Source of the DNA: Scatophagus argus
Lineage: Eukaryota > Chordata > Actinopteri > Scatophagidae
Direction of reading: 5' to 3'
NCBI RefSeq assembly: GCF_020382885.2
Contig: NC_058508.1
Location: 9,523,917 to 9,587,916, forward strand
Length of the DNA stretch: 64,000 nt
Numbering within the stretch: position 1 is the first letter of the stretch; each line of letters starts with the position of its first letter. The notes below the pieces were generated by a model. It was not told the origin of the DNA and ran no database searches. It saw only the letters and a program-made list of their open reading frames with translations. The translations under genes were made by a program, and so were the position numbers. Positions 1 through 29,093 of this stretch are shown in pieces.

Positions 1-3000
1 TGAAATCCCCCGTAGTTTTGTATAGTTTCTGCATTTATTTTGGTTATTATGTTGCTGATCTGACAGGTTTACACAGCGATCTAACTCGAAGGCTTCCACA
101 ATCTAATTTTCAGTCCTCTTACTTCTGTTTCCAAACTTAACATAATCTCATTGACTAGCAGATCTGTGCTATGTGAACAAACCAACAGAGCGATGGCAAG
201 CTAGATGGCTGCGCTGATTGGATAAATTACTTAAAGTGGCTCTTCAGTGGATGATGTGTTGTAAATAATGCAACATGGGTTATTGCAGGCAGTTTTGTGG
301 ATAAATTGCTTGTGCCAAAAAAGACCTCTCTTTAATGCAGTATTGTTTGAATGGTGCATACTGAGAAAACAGAAAAGCTGTTTCAAGTCTGGTTATAGTC
401 TACAGGACATTTAAAAACTGAGGAAAAAAAGACCATTTTGACTATGGATTGTGGTTGCTGTTAAATTATATAATGGTATTTTTTTTTTGGGTTTAGATTT
501 CTCACACCCAATCCAGGTTAGTCATCGTCACTGTTAGCCACTTTGACCTCTACGGGACTGGACATCTTTTGAATTTTTTTTTGTAATAGTTATGATGCAT
601 ACAAATTAGATTTTATACTAAAAATATACTTTTTTGATATTTTACTAAGAGAAAATTCTCGAATGCTGTATTTTGTCACTTTATCAGCTGCGCAAGTGCA
701 TCCCAAATACAGGTGAAATTAAAAACAAAATGAAATCTGCTTCCCAACTCTGCTCCAACACACCGCACTTGCACTACGGAGAGGAGTTGGTCCTTATCTT
801 GGCCCTTATGCAGGCAAAATAACCAACTATTGAGAGATAATGTACAATATGTTGGAGAAGAGTTCAAGTTTGAATGTTTGAATCCCTGACCTTTTTTTTT
901 TTTGATAGTATTTATTAAGGACACATATCACATGGTTAGGAAGGAAGTATTGAGGTGTGATCTTCAGTCCTAGCACTCAAAAGAGAAGTCCACTCCTGTA
1001 ACACTGTTTGTCTTACAATGTGCAGGTTAAAAAAAACAAAAGAAAAAAACATAACAATCACTGCTGAGAAAGAAATATCATCTTCCTCCTTCCTTGTCAA
1101 AATATGGCACCTACATTGACCACAATGCAACTTGACTGCCAGCAGTTCAGGTGTTAGTTGCAGCTTATGTTGCTCTGCGCTGCTAACCTCAAAGCAGAGC
1201 TGAGGCGCAGCCTGAAGAGGTCTGGTAACTGTTTAACTTCACACCCACCCCAGATTTTTTTTTTCCTTTTCTTACTTGTAGCCTTCATCCCCAACTGACG
1301 CTAAGTCAAGTGACATCACCTGCGGCCATTTATCAGGCTTTGCAGCTCCCTTTGGAGCCACTAACGGATTTATTCAAGTTTTTAAACATATGCTGTAGTA
1401 ATCCCTAAGACCTGTATACAGACTTTGCCGTATGTAAAATCAGTGGAGTTCCCCCTAAATCCCAAATGCATGTCTTGCGTAGACTTTCAGTGTCGCGGAA
1501 GCCTCCGGTAACTATAGCTGTGTATCATGCAGCTTACGGCAGGAGACGACTTGCACAGCAAGAACCAACTAGAGGAAGTGAGAAAAACAGTCTGTTCTTT
1601 GATACTTAAAGAATGATATGGCTGCATTGCTGTGTTATCTGGTGTTGTTTTCCTGTGTCACTCTGTGCATGCAACAAGAAGTCTCTCAGTTGCTCTCTCC
1701 GACCCGAAACACTCACTCACAGCTGAGCAGCCAAAAGCATGCTATTGGCAGGCAAGGAATTTGTGCTTTTATGGACACACAGAGGCCCCATTTGGAAAAT
1801 CGGTGCTGTATTCTCAGTTCCTGTTTGGCTAACACCCAGCTGTATATGGCGGACACAACAGAACAGAGACGAGGGTTAGATGGAGGGGCAGAGAGACAAA
1901 CCAGTTTTTTGTGTTGCAACGTGGAGTTTTGTGTTTGCACACGTTTGATTTGTTGTGGTTCGTCAGATTGTATGTCTTGTGTTCACACATTATTTTTGCT
2001 GAGAGTATCCAACTGTGTTCAGTATGTCATCAGGTCATCATCTTGTGGTTTTCTTTTGTGTTTGCATTTGTCCGATTTGTTAGCTTGCCTGTGTTGAGTT
2101 ATGACGGCCTTTAACTCCCATGCCAACACTGATTTGCAACGGTAAATGAAACTGAGCTGACACACATAAGTGGGTTATGTAACCTAACTCGAGAACAAGG
2201 TCCAGTGTTATTAAACTTAATGGAGAAGCAGTTTATGAATCTATGTTACATCCTCCTCTTTGACTTTAAGGTCTTTCAGATTTGATAACAACATTGACAT
2301 TCATGGTCTGGTATTCTGTTATAGTCCTGCAGCAGAACAGAATACAATTTTCTTCTTCAGAGTAATAAATCCTCTTCTGCAGTTTGACACATTAGGTTCA
2401 TGCTTGGTTGAATTCGCCAGATACAGGAAGTTGGGTTCTTTCAACATTCAAATGTCGAAAACATTCGGGGAGGAGAAGTTTGAGCACATAGTTGACAGTT
2501 GACCTGTTGAGGAATGTTTTGTCATTGGCAAAAAAAACAAAAAGCCAGATTGAATTATGAATAAACAAAATGTGACCTGACCCCACAGCTAAATCTGCTG
2601 CATTTCCTATTTGATTACTTAGAAGTATCAGTTCTCCTAACCAGCTATTAATGACTTTTTTTCCCCGCATCAGGAAAGCATGTTGTAGTTTGGTTAAGTC
2701 AACCGTTATTAAAAGAGCTCAAACACCATTAGGCTGATGTGTTCGTGCTCTCTGAGGACTGCAGGCAGAACGAAAGCAGAATAGACCACACAGAACAGCG
2801 TTACGAGCGTACCATCATCCAGCTGCTCTTGGCTTGTGCAGGTGTTGATCTACTTAGCTATGCCCAGCATGTGTGCACCAGATGTTATTAATAGATAACT
2901 TTCTTTTTTTTTGTTATTTTCGAGCTCCACAGCATTTTATGAGCAACGATTGAGTTTTGCTTTCAGAAAATGAATATGAACTCGGCATGTTGGTGTGCTG

Positions 3001-4110
3001 TTCCCTGCTCAGGGTGTGTCGCTGCAGCTGGGTGTAGCTAGCCACAGTTATTAGCGTTATTATTGGCTGTTTTTCTGCTGTGTGGCAGCAGTGTGTGGCA
3101 GAGGAGAGACAAGTGAAGGAGAAACCCTGGAGCTGAGATAATCATCGGTTTTCAGACCAACGGCCCCTGCTGTATGTCAGACACTGAGAAGGTTGGACGG
3201 TTACATGTCCTGGCTCTCTTCTTTGCTAGTGCGTACATTTGTGTGCTCGCGTATGTGCTTATGTCTGAGGTACGCAGACACAATAAAACAGCCTCATCTT
3301 CTGTCAGAAATAATGACACAGTGACCCAGGAGAATCCACACGGAGCTTGTTGTGAATTGTGTTGTATTGAGGAAGAAGTTGTGACACATTGTGAACATTT
3401 GGGGGTTGGTCTCAGTTTATTCAGGTGATAAACAATAATGAAAGTGTGACATAAAGTCAGCTGCCTGCTCCAGTTCCTATGCAAATATACCGTATGTGGA
3501 GAAACAGAAGTTAGCTCAGTTCAGTGGAGGTTTTTAGCTTAGCAGCCACCATAAGCACAGATATGTTACAATCTTTGTAGGATGAGATAGAAACTGATTT
3601 ACAGTTCATGATAAGAACAAAAATTAACACAAAAACAAAAAGAAACTATAGGACGCACTGGGATTGAACATGTGACACTCACCTCTGCCACAGGATAATT
3701 GCACCAAAGGGAGAGCGGCGCAGGGGAGGGCGAATACAATTTATCGGGAGGTACCACAGAAGAAGAATTGAGTGGGGAGGGGCCCCAAAAGTTCACAGCT
3801 AAATACAGAAACTGCCGAACCTCCGACAAGCATGCATGAAAGCAGCCTAGAACATACTTTGTGTAATTTTAACAGTTTTATTTTTGACCAGGTTACAAAA
3901 GCAAATTCTGTTATGCTCCAAACTTCAGCAAATCACATGGAGAATATCAGGATAAATAGACAGCTAACAGAGAGGGTTTTATTCATGGTGTTTCTGTCTA
4001 CACAAACTGCTGCTGTATATTGCGAGAACCCACAGGTCAGAGTTCACTGAGGTGAGAAGACAAGTGTTGTTGTGTACTAACCAGTCCTCTCTGCTGTCAC
4101 TGTCTCGCTG
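1..4110. other. Non-coding stretch upstream of arhgdia
   Basis: I see no supported coding exon here. The open frames present, the longest being 159 codons at 1618-2097, lack splice sites, recognisable domains or homology I can recall. The segment should contain the arhgdia promoter and one or more untranslated first exons, because the first coding exon looks like it starts at an internal acceptor (ctgtgattag just before the ATG). I could not place those exons. A/T-rich homopolymers occur near 890-903 and 2904-2912. Confidence 0.5.
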
Positions 4111-4123
4111 TGATTAGTACACA

Positions 4124-6655
4124 ATGGCTGAGCAGGAGCCCACACCAGAGCAGCTGGCAGCGATTGCAGTAGTCAACGAAGACGCCGAAGGCCAAGTCAA
4201 CTACAAACCTCCCGCCCAGAAGAGCTTACAGGAGATCCAGGAGCTGGACAAAGATGATGAGAGCCTGCGCAAGTACAAGGAGGCCCTGCTGGGCAAGACT
4301 GCTGTGGCTGCAGGTTAGCGATGCTTGCTAATTAACTCTTCCATAGCACGTGTAATTTTAGCCATTAACTAAGCACACACTTACACATTTCGATTTCATG
4401 CATCTGGTGTCAAAACGGTGGCAAATTATTATTATTATTTATTTATTTATTTATTTTTTTATTTTTTATTTTTTTTTAAAAATCTTTCCTCTACGTTTGC
4501 CTTACGTTTGTCTCTGTTATGTCTTCAAAGGTCTAATGTGTTTGTGTGTTTATTCATAACATTAGTGCCAACAGCTGTAGTTGTGTGTTTGCACTACCAA
4601 TAGTACAGGGACTCAAACCTCAGCTATTTGTTATGAAAACAGTTTAGATACTTAAGAGGTCTACTCTTTACTTGAACAGATGTCTGATTTTAAGTTAGTT
4701 TGTCTATATTAAATGTTTTAAATGACTGAGTCAGCACCAAGAAGTTAGACCAGGTCCAAAAAGGACGAGAAAATGCCATTAAGTATACAAATGTTTAGAA
4801 TATTGAGGTTCTTACTTTTGTTTTCAAAATCGCAAAATTCAGGCATTAAGCAATATTTGCTGTTGTGTTGAAGAGAAGATCAACAACACTTCTTGAAATA
4901 TTGATTGATAAATCAGAAAAAAATATTTCAGCATTTCTCTCAGGTGCTGTACATGAACGATTTCATCTCATCGGTGTGGATGCTGTTTCCTTTCTCTCTG
5001 TCTTAGATCCCACCTGCCCTAACGTCCAGGTGTTGCGAATGACCTTAGTCTGTGACTCAGCGCCACAACAGCTGGCACTCGACCTGACAGGTGAGTAGAA
5101 CAAACATGGAAGTTTAAAACTCAATGCAAGTTTTGGTTTAGGTTTTTTTTTGTTTTTTTTTGTGAAAATAGATCATTTCTAGTCTACATTTGAAAGCACA
5201 AGAGCCCACATTCAAGCAGCTGTCTTTCCTTACAACAGACACACTGAAAGAATTAGCTCATAGTAACAATTATGAACAATAATCGCTCCCATCCTTGTGT
5301 GCAAACATAGACTGAATGACCTGCTGAGTCGTTAGTCAGCTAATTAATAATGACATGACTCCTGTGTAAGTGGGTTAATGAGCCATTTCCTGATGGCACT
5401 CCTGCTCTCCCTTGGTGGTCACACTGAGCTACAACAGAGCAGGGCTCACTTGAGGTACTCTGCCTCCTGGTGGTCAGTATCGTTCCTACAGGCTATTGAA
5501 AATCAAAATACTTAAAATACTTAGGGTAAAGTTTCTGCTTGTTTGTTAACCATGTTTTAGACTGGGTATGAATGTTTGCATGTTATTTCAAAATAAATTT
5601 ATGTAGCTAGACTTTTGTTTTTACGCTGTGTTGCTTTCCCTGCCAGGAGACTTAGAGAACTTCAAGAAGAACCCGATGATGCTGAAGGAGGGAGTTGAAT
5701 ACAGAATAAAGATCACCTTCAAGGTTAGAGAATCTGGCCTTTGGTCCCGGGGTTTCTCTCTGTTTGTTGTCTCAAGCTGTCGAAGGCATTTGGATGTTAA
5801 TGCAGCTGTGGTGAAGTGTCACTGGATGTACTGGAACAGGATATATGATGTTTGCTTTTTTGCAGGTCAATAAGGAGATTGTGTCAGGCCTGAAGTACTG
5901 TCAGCAGACATTCAGGAAAGGAGTAAAGGGTAAGACAGTAATTTCATTTAATCTCTGCAAATCCTTAGGTGGATTAGGTGGACTCTGACTTCAAACAATA
6001 CTTTGACATTTTATGAAAAATGATTGTTTGCTGTCTTTCTGAGTTAATGAGGTGAGAAGGGTGGAGGGGGTACAGCACTTCTAAATCTCACTAATGAATG
6101 TTTTCTTCAGCTGATAGCATTGCATTGAACAAAACTGAAGTCACACGGTAAAAACTCTTCACACATCCGAAGTCTGTGTGAAGTTGTTTTTTTCACGCAG
6201 CATGTATACACATTTTCTCCTTTGGAATTCCTTTTACAGTTTTGAAAATGTGGCTTCACTATTAGGTGTCATTTGTTAAATGCAGACAGAAAAAAGTGTG
6301 AAAACATTACCTTTGGACAAAACCAGACTGGCTGTTTCCAGCTCTCTCCAGTACTATGCTAAGTTACGCTATAGAGCTGCTGACTAGAGTTACATAATTA
6401 CAGTACAAATGGTCATCTGACCAATTAGCATCTTTTCCAAAAACCTGTTGAACGATTCCTTTAAAACACTCCCATTTTAAAAGGTTCCAAATGAACCTGC
6501 CTTCCTGTTGGAAAGCTGCAGGTCATACTGTATGTTGTGAGGACTGTTTAATGTACACTGTATGGTGAAATTCCCCTTAGTAATTTCCTATGCACTTTTG
6601 CTGAATCCACAAATTAGGATGTGTATAAAATTCCCAAGAAGCTTCTTACAACTCA

Positions 6656-6696
<41 letters not shown>

Positions 6697-6907
6697 ATGT
6701 ACAGTGGACAAATCAGATTACATGGTCGGCAGCTACGGGCCCAGGCCAAACGAGGAATACGAGTTCCTGACCACCGTGGAGGAGTCACCCAAAGGGATGT
6801 TTGCCCGCGGCACCTACACCATCAAGTCCAAGTTCACTGATGACGACAAACACGATCATCTCTCCTGGGAATGGAATCTCACTATCAAGAAGGATTGGAA
6901 AGATTGA
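4124..6907 (+). CDS. arhgdia: Rho GDP-dissociation inhibitor alpha (RhoGDI1)
   Basis: Cytosolic chaperone and inhibitor of Rho-family GTPases: the family binds prenylated RhoA, Rac1 and Cdc42, blocks GDP release and extracts them from membranes. Coding exons read as 4124-4313, 5007-5090, 5647-5723, 5866-5929 and 6705-6907, total 618 nt, 205 aa (human 204). The product starts [20 protein letters not shown]. Residues 1-65 are the acidic, helical regulatory arm ([28 protein letters not shown], almost identical to human). The rest is the immunoglobulin-like prenyl-binding fold with [19 protein letters not shown] and the C-terminal [15 protein letters not shown]. All junctions are GT-AG. An acceptor-like site just before the ATG implies an upstream non-coding exon. 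It lies tail to tail with cdr2l. The alpha paralogue is chosen over beta or gamma because the N-terminal arm matches alpha so closely. Confidence 0.96.
4426..4479. repeat. A/T-rich simple repeat in arhgdia intron 1
   Basis: A run of ATT, then ATTT units, then poly-T lies about 110 bp downstream of the first coding exon's donor. It is low-complexity sequence with no evident function. Confidence 0.8.
6660..6693 (+). repeat. (CT)17 microsatellite in the last arhgdia intron
   Basis: About 34 bp of uninterrupted CT dinucleotide ends roughly 11 bp before the acceptor AG at 6703-6704 of the final coding exon. On the transcript it forms a pure pyrimidine tract and so probably doubles as the polypyrimidine tract of that acceptor. 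Confidence 0.9.
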
Positions 6908-8345
6908 TTCCTCTTGGCCACCCATCACCAACATCTTCCTCTATTTTGCCCCTCTTTCTTTTTCCTTCTCTGATTCCCGTCTGGATCCATCTCTGGATTA
7001 CGTGTGGATTTAAGCTTTTGCTCTCTCCGTCCATTGACACCAGCTCTTAGTTTCCTATTTTTTTTTTTTCAATTCTAAATTCCAATTGCATCACCATTCC
7101 TCCCATCTTAATCATTTCATTTGTTTGCACCTGCTCTTTTGTTAGTATTAAATCCTTTAATACGGAGAAAGCAAACAGTGCGCACAATCCAGATTTTTCG
7201 TTTGTTTATAAAATAGAAACAAGTTAAAAAAAAAATCTGATAAAAGTGATGATTCCTGCTGCCCCCTTTCCTTATTCTTTTCTTCCCCCCTTTGACTCTT
7301 CTCTATTTTTCAGATTCTTTTGTATGATTACCGCGATCTGCCTTTGAATGCATTGTACAGGAAGTAGTAGTGCTGTATGTACGTGGCCACTGAGCAATCA
7401 TTGCTGGACACAAGTCTTTGACACAGCCCTCCTAAAGCCTTTGAGCAGATTATTTGTACCAGGGTCTTGGTAAATTATTTGGAATTCAGGCTACCTCTTT
7501 TTCAAATGATTTAGCACTGTACAAAGTCTGCTGAGAGAACGGGGGAGGGGATGGCCTCCTTGTGACTCCTTACTTTAGGTGTAGCTGTTCCTCTTCTGAT
7601 CAGGGTATTTTGGCAGTTTGTTCAGCAGCCACGTGGCCTTAACGAGAACCCCTGGGAAGAAAAAGACAACCCAGTTGAGCCATTTGCCTTCATATTATAT
7701 TTACCAGACCAGCACGTGAGCCTGTTTCAACAGTACTTGTAATACATGAATGGGGCATCAGGACTGCAAATTTTTAACACCTTTATTTCAGGTAGAAGGT
7801 AGAAACCATTATGTGTTGGTGTGGAGCGTAGCTCTATTTACAAACACCTTTTTCATTGCAGTAGTTCTCCAAATATCAGTTAAATGAACTTGTTTTTTTA
7901 GATCATTTACAACAACTGTAAATACAAGTCTGAGTTGTACTAATGGCTTTTTGTTACCCAGTGTCCTCTCTAGTCCCTGAGGCCATATTTTCCAGTTTAA
8001 AGATTACCAACACTGACTGTGCCTCCAGCCTCATACAACCACATGCTGCTCCCACTGAGTCAGCAGCACTCTGAGCTCAACACCAGTGAGGTGAAACACT
8101 GTCTGTAATTGACTTTTAAACCAGTACGGAGACATCAGCCCACAAGGAGACATCAATTGAGAACACACTTGCCATATTAAAGTGATTTGTTGTTTTTTTT
8201 TTGTTTTTTTAAATACACTCCATAAATCTGCTGTCATGGACTGATGTTTCTCTCAGTGGGTTGGGTTTGACTCAATGTGTGCTACTTGTATTACCTACAG
8301 TTTACTGATCTCCTGTGTTCACATTAAAGTGTTCAGACTGGGCCT
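6908..8345 (+). other. arhgdia: arhgdia 3' UTR (inferred)
   Basis: About 1.4 kb follows the stop codon without a further coding exon. A poly(A) signal variant, ATTAAA, at 8323-8328 sits upstream of a G/T-containing stretch and would give a 3' UTR of a length similar to that of mammalian ARHGDIA. The end is inferred; AATAAA occurs further on, near 8685. Confidence 0.55.
8323..8328 (+). terminator. arhgdia: Candidate poly(A) signal of arhgdia (ATTAAA)
   Basis: Common hexamer variant, followed within 30 bp by TG-containing sequence. It is the first plausible signal at the end of a long transcribed-looking region. Inference only. Confidence 0.45.
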
Positions 8346-8606
8346 GCATGTTTTCCATTGTTTTATTCAACCAAACACATATGATCTAATTTTTTTTTTA
8401 ACACTCAGTACTTCATATTCAACCTGTTGTATGATGTGAAATGTTGCCTCGCTGAGCATGTGACAAAAAAAATAATGGTCAGTGCATTTCTTATTTTAGT
8501 GAACAGAAGACTTTTTCTTGAAGGGCCTACTGCAGGAATAACTTAGATAATGCTAATTTGACAAAGCTGGTTTGATTTCTGTCTGCTTTTAAAGACTGAT
8601 TCAGTG

Positions 8607-8643
8607 TTTATTAGACCGATACAAGCTTCTAATGCTGTTTATT
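8607..8643 (-). terminator. cdr2l: Candidate poly(A) signals of cdr2l
   Basis: Two AATAAA hexamers on the minus strand (8607-8612 and 8638-8643) lie about 390-425 bp beyond the cdr2l stop codon. Either could end the transcript, leaving only a few hundred bases between the convergent arhgdia and cdr2l ends. Confidence 0.35.
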
Positions 8644-9030
8644 TTTCTCTTTTTATATTATTTGGTTTAATTACTGTTCTCCATAAATAAATTTTCCATT
8701 CTGATTATTTTTCAGTTACGGTCACTCAAAGTAAAAAGCCATTTCATCCACATCACCAATTTCCCATCCACATATTGAAATCTAACCTTTGTCAGTTTCA
8801 AATTGAATCAGTGTAGCTTCCTTTCTAGAGAGCAAACTGAGGTGTCCACTGCTCGCAATATGCATCATTAATCACCCAACCTCTTGATTACAGGCATCCA
8901 CCCATTAGGTCACCAGCTGTCAGATGCAAGACAAAATGTCTTCAAAACACTGAGGTACATTAAGATAAATCTTACGTAGTCACTGTTTTCATAGCCTGTA
9001 GTATCAGTAGCTGTTACAATGAGCTCCAGC

Positions 9031-14745
<5,715 letters not shown>

Positions 14746-15682
14746 CTACACTGATGAACTTCTTCTTCTTCACCGGCGACGTGAGCTACTAATTGACCGA
14801 CAGGCTCGCCCGGAAGTGACAACAAACAACAGCGGCGCAGCCTCCCCGCGACTGTAACCCTTTGAGACAAATTACTTAAAAATCCCCACAGCGCACCTGC
14901 TTCGTGAACCATCTGCAGACGAGAAAGAAACCACATCCGATTGTCCAAACGTGTAGAGCTGCAGATCTGCAATAAAACAGCTGCTGGAGAATTTCACCGC
15001 GTTTCTCGTGTTGGTCTCATCAGCCTATGATGTGCAGCCGGGCCCTGTAGACGCAGGTTGACAGACCCGCTCGCAGCTCAGTGAGGCAATGCTGCTGCTG
15101 CTGCGTTCAAGTCCAGCTGGAAATACTGCATGAGATGTGCGAGGTTTTAACTCTTTACTAGGCTGCACTTTTGCAGGTCGGTTTAGCACTGCAGTGGACC
15201 TACAAGATTAAATCGTCGCTGATTGGTAATTTACTTCAAATGTGTTTATTTAATACCAGAGGCTATCGTTGTGATATTTTACTGTTTGCAAGTCAAAAGG
15301 TGCAACTTCTGTCTAGATAAATAGATGCTCCATCTTCTTCATTGTAATTTAAAATATGCAGAAAGTCAAGCTGTAGTTTAAATCTACTTGCCTGATCCTA
15401 GATTTGCTGTTCGATATTTGATTAAACACTTAAAACTGGCACTAAACGAGCGCAAACCTGAAATAATAGAGCTCGAAATCCTGATAACTAAAGCAAGTTA
15501 CGAGGTGCACCTGAAGGCAGCCGCACTGGAGGTGACGTCAGTGTCTATTTAACAGCGTTCCCGGCACGGACGTCTCCCCCCCCCAGTTCAGCCCCCAAAG
15601 CTTAAGTTTAATAGTCCAGTTGAAGACATGAACTAACACACAGTCTCAGACTGTTGTTGGTCTGTTCCTGTTCAGCAGAGAC
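14746..15682. promoter_or_regulatory. cdr2l: cdr2l 5' flank, probable promoter region
   Basis: Sequence upstream of the cdr2l start, locally CpG-richer (for example around 14770-15080) than its surroundings. It contains a perfect CRE palindrome at 15533-15540. No coding exon is supported. The exact transcription start is not visible. Confidence 0.45.
15533..15540. promoter_or_regulatory. Perfect CRE palindrome (TGACGTCA)
   Basis: Full consensus binding site of CREB/ATF factors, followed 9 bp later on the plus strand by TATTTAA. It lies about 0.8 kb upstream of the cdr2l start codon and beyond the probable recql5 3' end. Binding is inferred from the consensus only. Confidence 0.5.
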
Positions 15683-15688
15683 TTTATT
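15683..15688 (-). terminator. recql5: Candidate poly(A) signal of recql5
   Basis: AATAAA on the minus strand about 1.35 kb beyond the recql5 stop codon. It is followed in transcript sense by a GTGTGTT-type element (from 15636-15650), the usual arrangement for cleavage and polyadenylation. If it is used, the recql5 3' UTR includes the repeat at 16225-16605. Confidence 0.45.
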
Positions 15689-16224
15689 GTAAACATGTAG
15701 GAACAAAGAGTAGACAGGCTATAGCTGTTCTGACTGTATGCACAGCCAGGCATCTGTCTGTGTCCATCAGTGGGTTACCTCCTGACTGTGAAAAACAAAA
15801 ACTGTGGCCTCACAGGCACTATAACATTTCCCACATCGGAAACTATGTTGCTAAAGAAGAGAACAGCTTCACTCTGCAGAAGAGATATAACCTAAGCCAG
15901 AACTGAATGTTGTTTTAAATGACAGAAAACATAAACAGCATGGTTTTACATCATACAGTGTGTCATTTATGTCCTTTTACTTTGTTGTCTGTTCCGCGGT
16001 CCAACGGCCAAAGACAAAATATGTAGCAGCACTAAAAATATCTATTAGGCTCAAGCAAAACAGATCCATCTGGTTTATGTCAAATACTAAGAAACTGTTT
16101 TATGGTGTTACTTTAATCACAGTTCACCTCAAATTATGTATTCTTAAAATTATTGTCAACCATTTCCAGTGTGCATTTAGCTGTGCTGTTGGTGTGGCTC
16201 TACAGATGGAAACGTCAGTCCATT

Positions 16225-16605
16225 AGTTACTCAGACCACCGCTTTGGTCCCCATTGAAATATATCAACAGCCAGACAGCCATGAAATTTGGTACATACTT
16301 AAATGGTGCCCAGAGGATGACTTTTCATCTGGCAGTCAGATCAAAATTTCAATGTGTCCAGTACTTTGCAACCTGCAAAATTAATGACATTCCTATGTGC
16401 CTCATCTGTACTTTCTATTAGGTGCTAATTAGCAAAATATTTGCATGCCAACACGCTAAACTAAAATGGCAAACATCACACTGGCTAAATGTCAGCACAT
16501 CAGCACGGCCACCATGTGTATGTTAGTGTGTTAGAGTGCTAACATTAGCATTTAGCTCATGGCCTCACAGAGGTGCTAGCATAGATGCTGATTTTTTTTC
16601 CCCTA
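16225..16605 (+). mobile_element. Dispersed teleost repeat (GCTAAC/AGCATGCT-rich family)
   Basis: The block contains ATGAAATTTGGTACA, GACTTTTCATCT, CAAAATTTCAATGTGTCCA, GTGCTAATTAGCAAA, GCCAACACGCTAAACTAAAA and repeated TTAGCATTTAGC-type words, ending in CCTCACAGAGGTGCTAGCAT. I recognise this order of motifs as a high-copy non-coding repeat of teleost genomes. It has no open frame. It lies between the recql5 stop and its probable poly(A) signal, so it may be part of that 3' UTR. Confidence 0.7.
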
Positions 16606-17040
16606 TTCAGTTTTAGGCTGAAGTGCAGACTGACACTGAAAATCAAACAGCACAGTATCACAAAACATTCATACCGTAGCAAAATAAATGAAGATCAGTT
16701 CTTCTTGTAGAATGAGAATTAAACTTAAAGATTGGGGTCATGAGCAACGAAAAGTGTACATAATCCACAGTTTCAAGTAAATGAGCTCAAACATAAAGCA
16801 AACATATTGGTATGCACAGTATAACCTTTGCTCTCTCAGACTTATTCCACATTACTGCTTAATCATAAGCTACTGTAGCAGTAACAAGCCTGGAAAAAAG
16901 CACAGACCTAGCAGCAAATCAACCATAAACCTGGTCAGCAGGCATCTGTGGCGAAGCCTGATATCAGTGGAACAAGGGAAGCTTAGGCACTGACAAAGAG
17001 GAAGGGTTTGACCCTAAAAACAACTACATTTCCCTTCTCA

Positions 17041-27946
<10,906 letters not shown>

Positions 27947-28004
27947 CGTCGGTGCCTCTGTAAGAACTCATATAGACCTCTCCGACGACGACGTCGCACA
28001 CAGA

Positions 28005-28012
28005 TGACGTCA
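28005..28012. promoter_or_regulatory. recql5: Perfect CRE palindrome in the recql5 promoter
   Basis: TGACGTCA about 59 bp upstream of the recql5 start codon, next to a second CpG-containing ACGTC word (27990-27995). Its position close to the presumed transcription start makes CREB/ATF control of recql5 plausible. Consensus match only. Confidence 0.55.
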
Positions 28013-29093
28013 TCTGTTGCGTAGAAAATCTGAGCATAAACATAACTTGTAAAATCTGTTTACTGACCCCGTATAATTTATTCACATAGTTTACTCAACT
28101 CTCTATCTCTTTGTTATTGTTATTACATTAATATATTTTCTCACATTTCTTTTTTATTGTTATTGTTAATGTAAATGTTGTATTATGACATAAATTTGCT
28201 ATTTAACTAGTAACTAAAGCTTAAAATTAGTGTAAAGAAATAAAAAGTACATTAGTTAACTATGAAGTTTGCCTCTAGAAGTATAAAGTATATAAAGTGG
28301 AAATATGAGTAAACTAACTAAAGTAACAAAGAACTGTACTTAAGTACAGCAGTCTACTTGAGCAACTGTGTTTCGTCACATTCCACCACTGAGCGAAACC
28401 ATAATGTTCCGTAGGTTCGACATTCAAAATTTTAAATATTATCAACAACATATCCTTAAAGTATCAAAAGTAAAAGCACTCAATATGCAGGGATGGTGCG
28501 GAGAGAAAAACATGAGAAGCTGCTGAGGCTGATGAGTGGCACCACAAACTGATTTATCAGATACTGTAAGCTGTCAGGGCCTGGGTTTGACCACATACCG
28601 CACAATTCAGCTCTCACGTCAGATATCTCCCTCGAGGAATTAGACACTAGAAGTTCATCTATCTTTGTCAGTGCTTGCCGGAGAGTGATTCCCGTTTTTG
28701 TGGTGTATATACAGATCACTGCATAATAAACACATCAAGAAATAGGTCATGGATTTGGTTTATTTATTATTCACAGAAACGCATTCTTATTGCAGGGTTA
28801 ACATTGTACAACGCCTTACATTAATATGACAGGTTTCCTTTCAAGTATATGAAAATACATCATGTATTCGAGCAAAGTGTAGTACTATAGCTCTAGAATG
28901 AGAAAGTGGTTGCAACGATCACGTTAAAGCAGCAGCACAGAGCTTGGTCATACAGTGGAGCTATTCAATAGCACGATGATTGTGTTTTACATCAGGATCT
29001 CTGATTACTTCCAGTGATTATTATATAACCTGATTTGTTAGATTTTTTTATGATATCTACTGGCTTTTAAAGGTGCATGTGGAAGAAGGAGAC
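28013..29093. other. Intergenic region between recql5 and the PRY-SPRY gene
   Basis: About 1.1 kb with the repeat at 28225-28485 and no coding exon. Minus-strand AATAAA motifs at 28759-28768 could terminate the PRY-SPRY transcript about 330 bp beyond its stop codon. Confidence 0.5.
28225..28485 (-). mobile_element. Teleost ACTTAAGTAC repeat, minus orientation
   Basis: Contains GAAGTATAAAGTATATAAAG, GTGGAAATATGAGTAA, CTGTACTTAAGTACAGCAGT, TTCCACCACTGA and, further on, GTATCAAAAGTAAAAGCACT. These are the reverse complement of the words in the copy at 46845-47010. It is non-coding and lies upstream of recql5. Confidence 0.65.

Noticed and set aside
1618-2097. 159-codon plus-strand open frame with a hydrophobic, Cys-rich start
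   Set aside because: No domain, no splice sites at its ends, several overlapping frames of similar length and low-complexity composition. Looks like chance.
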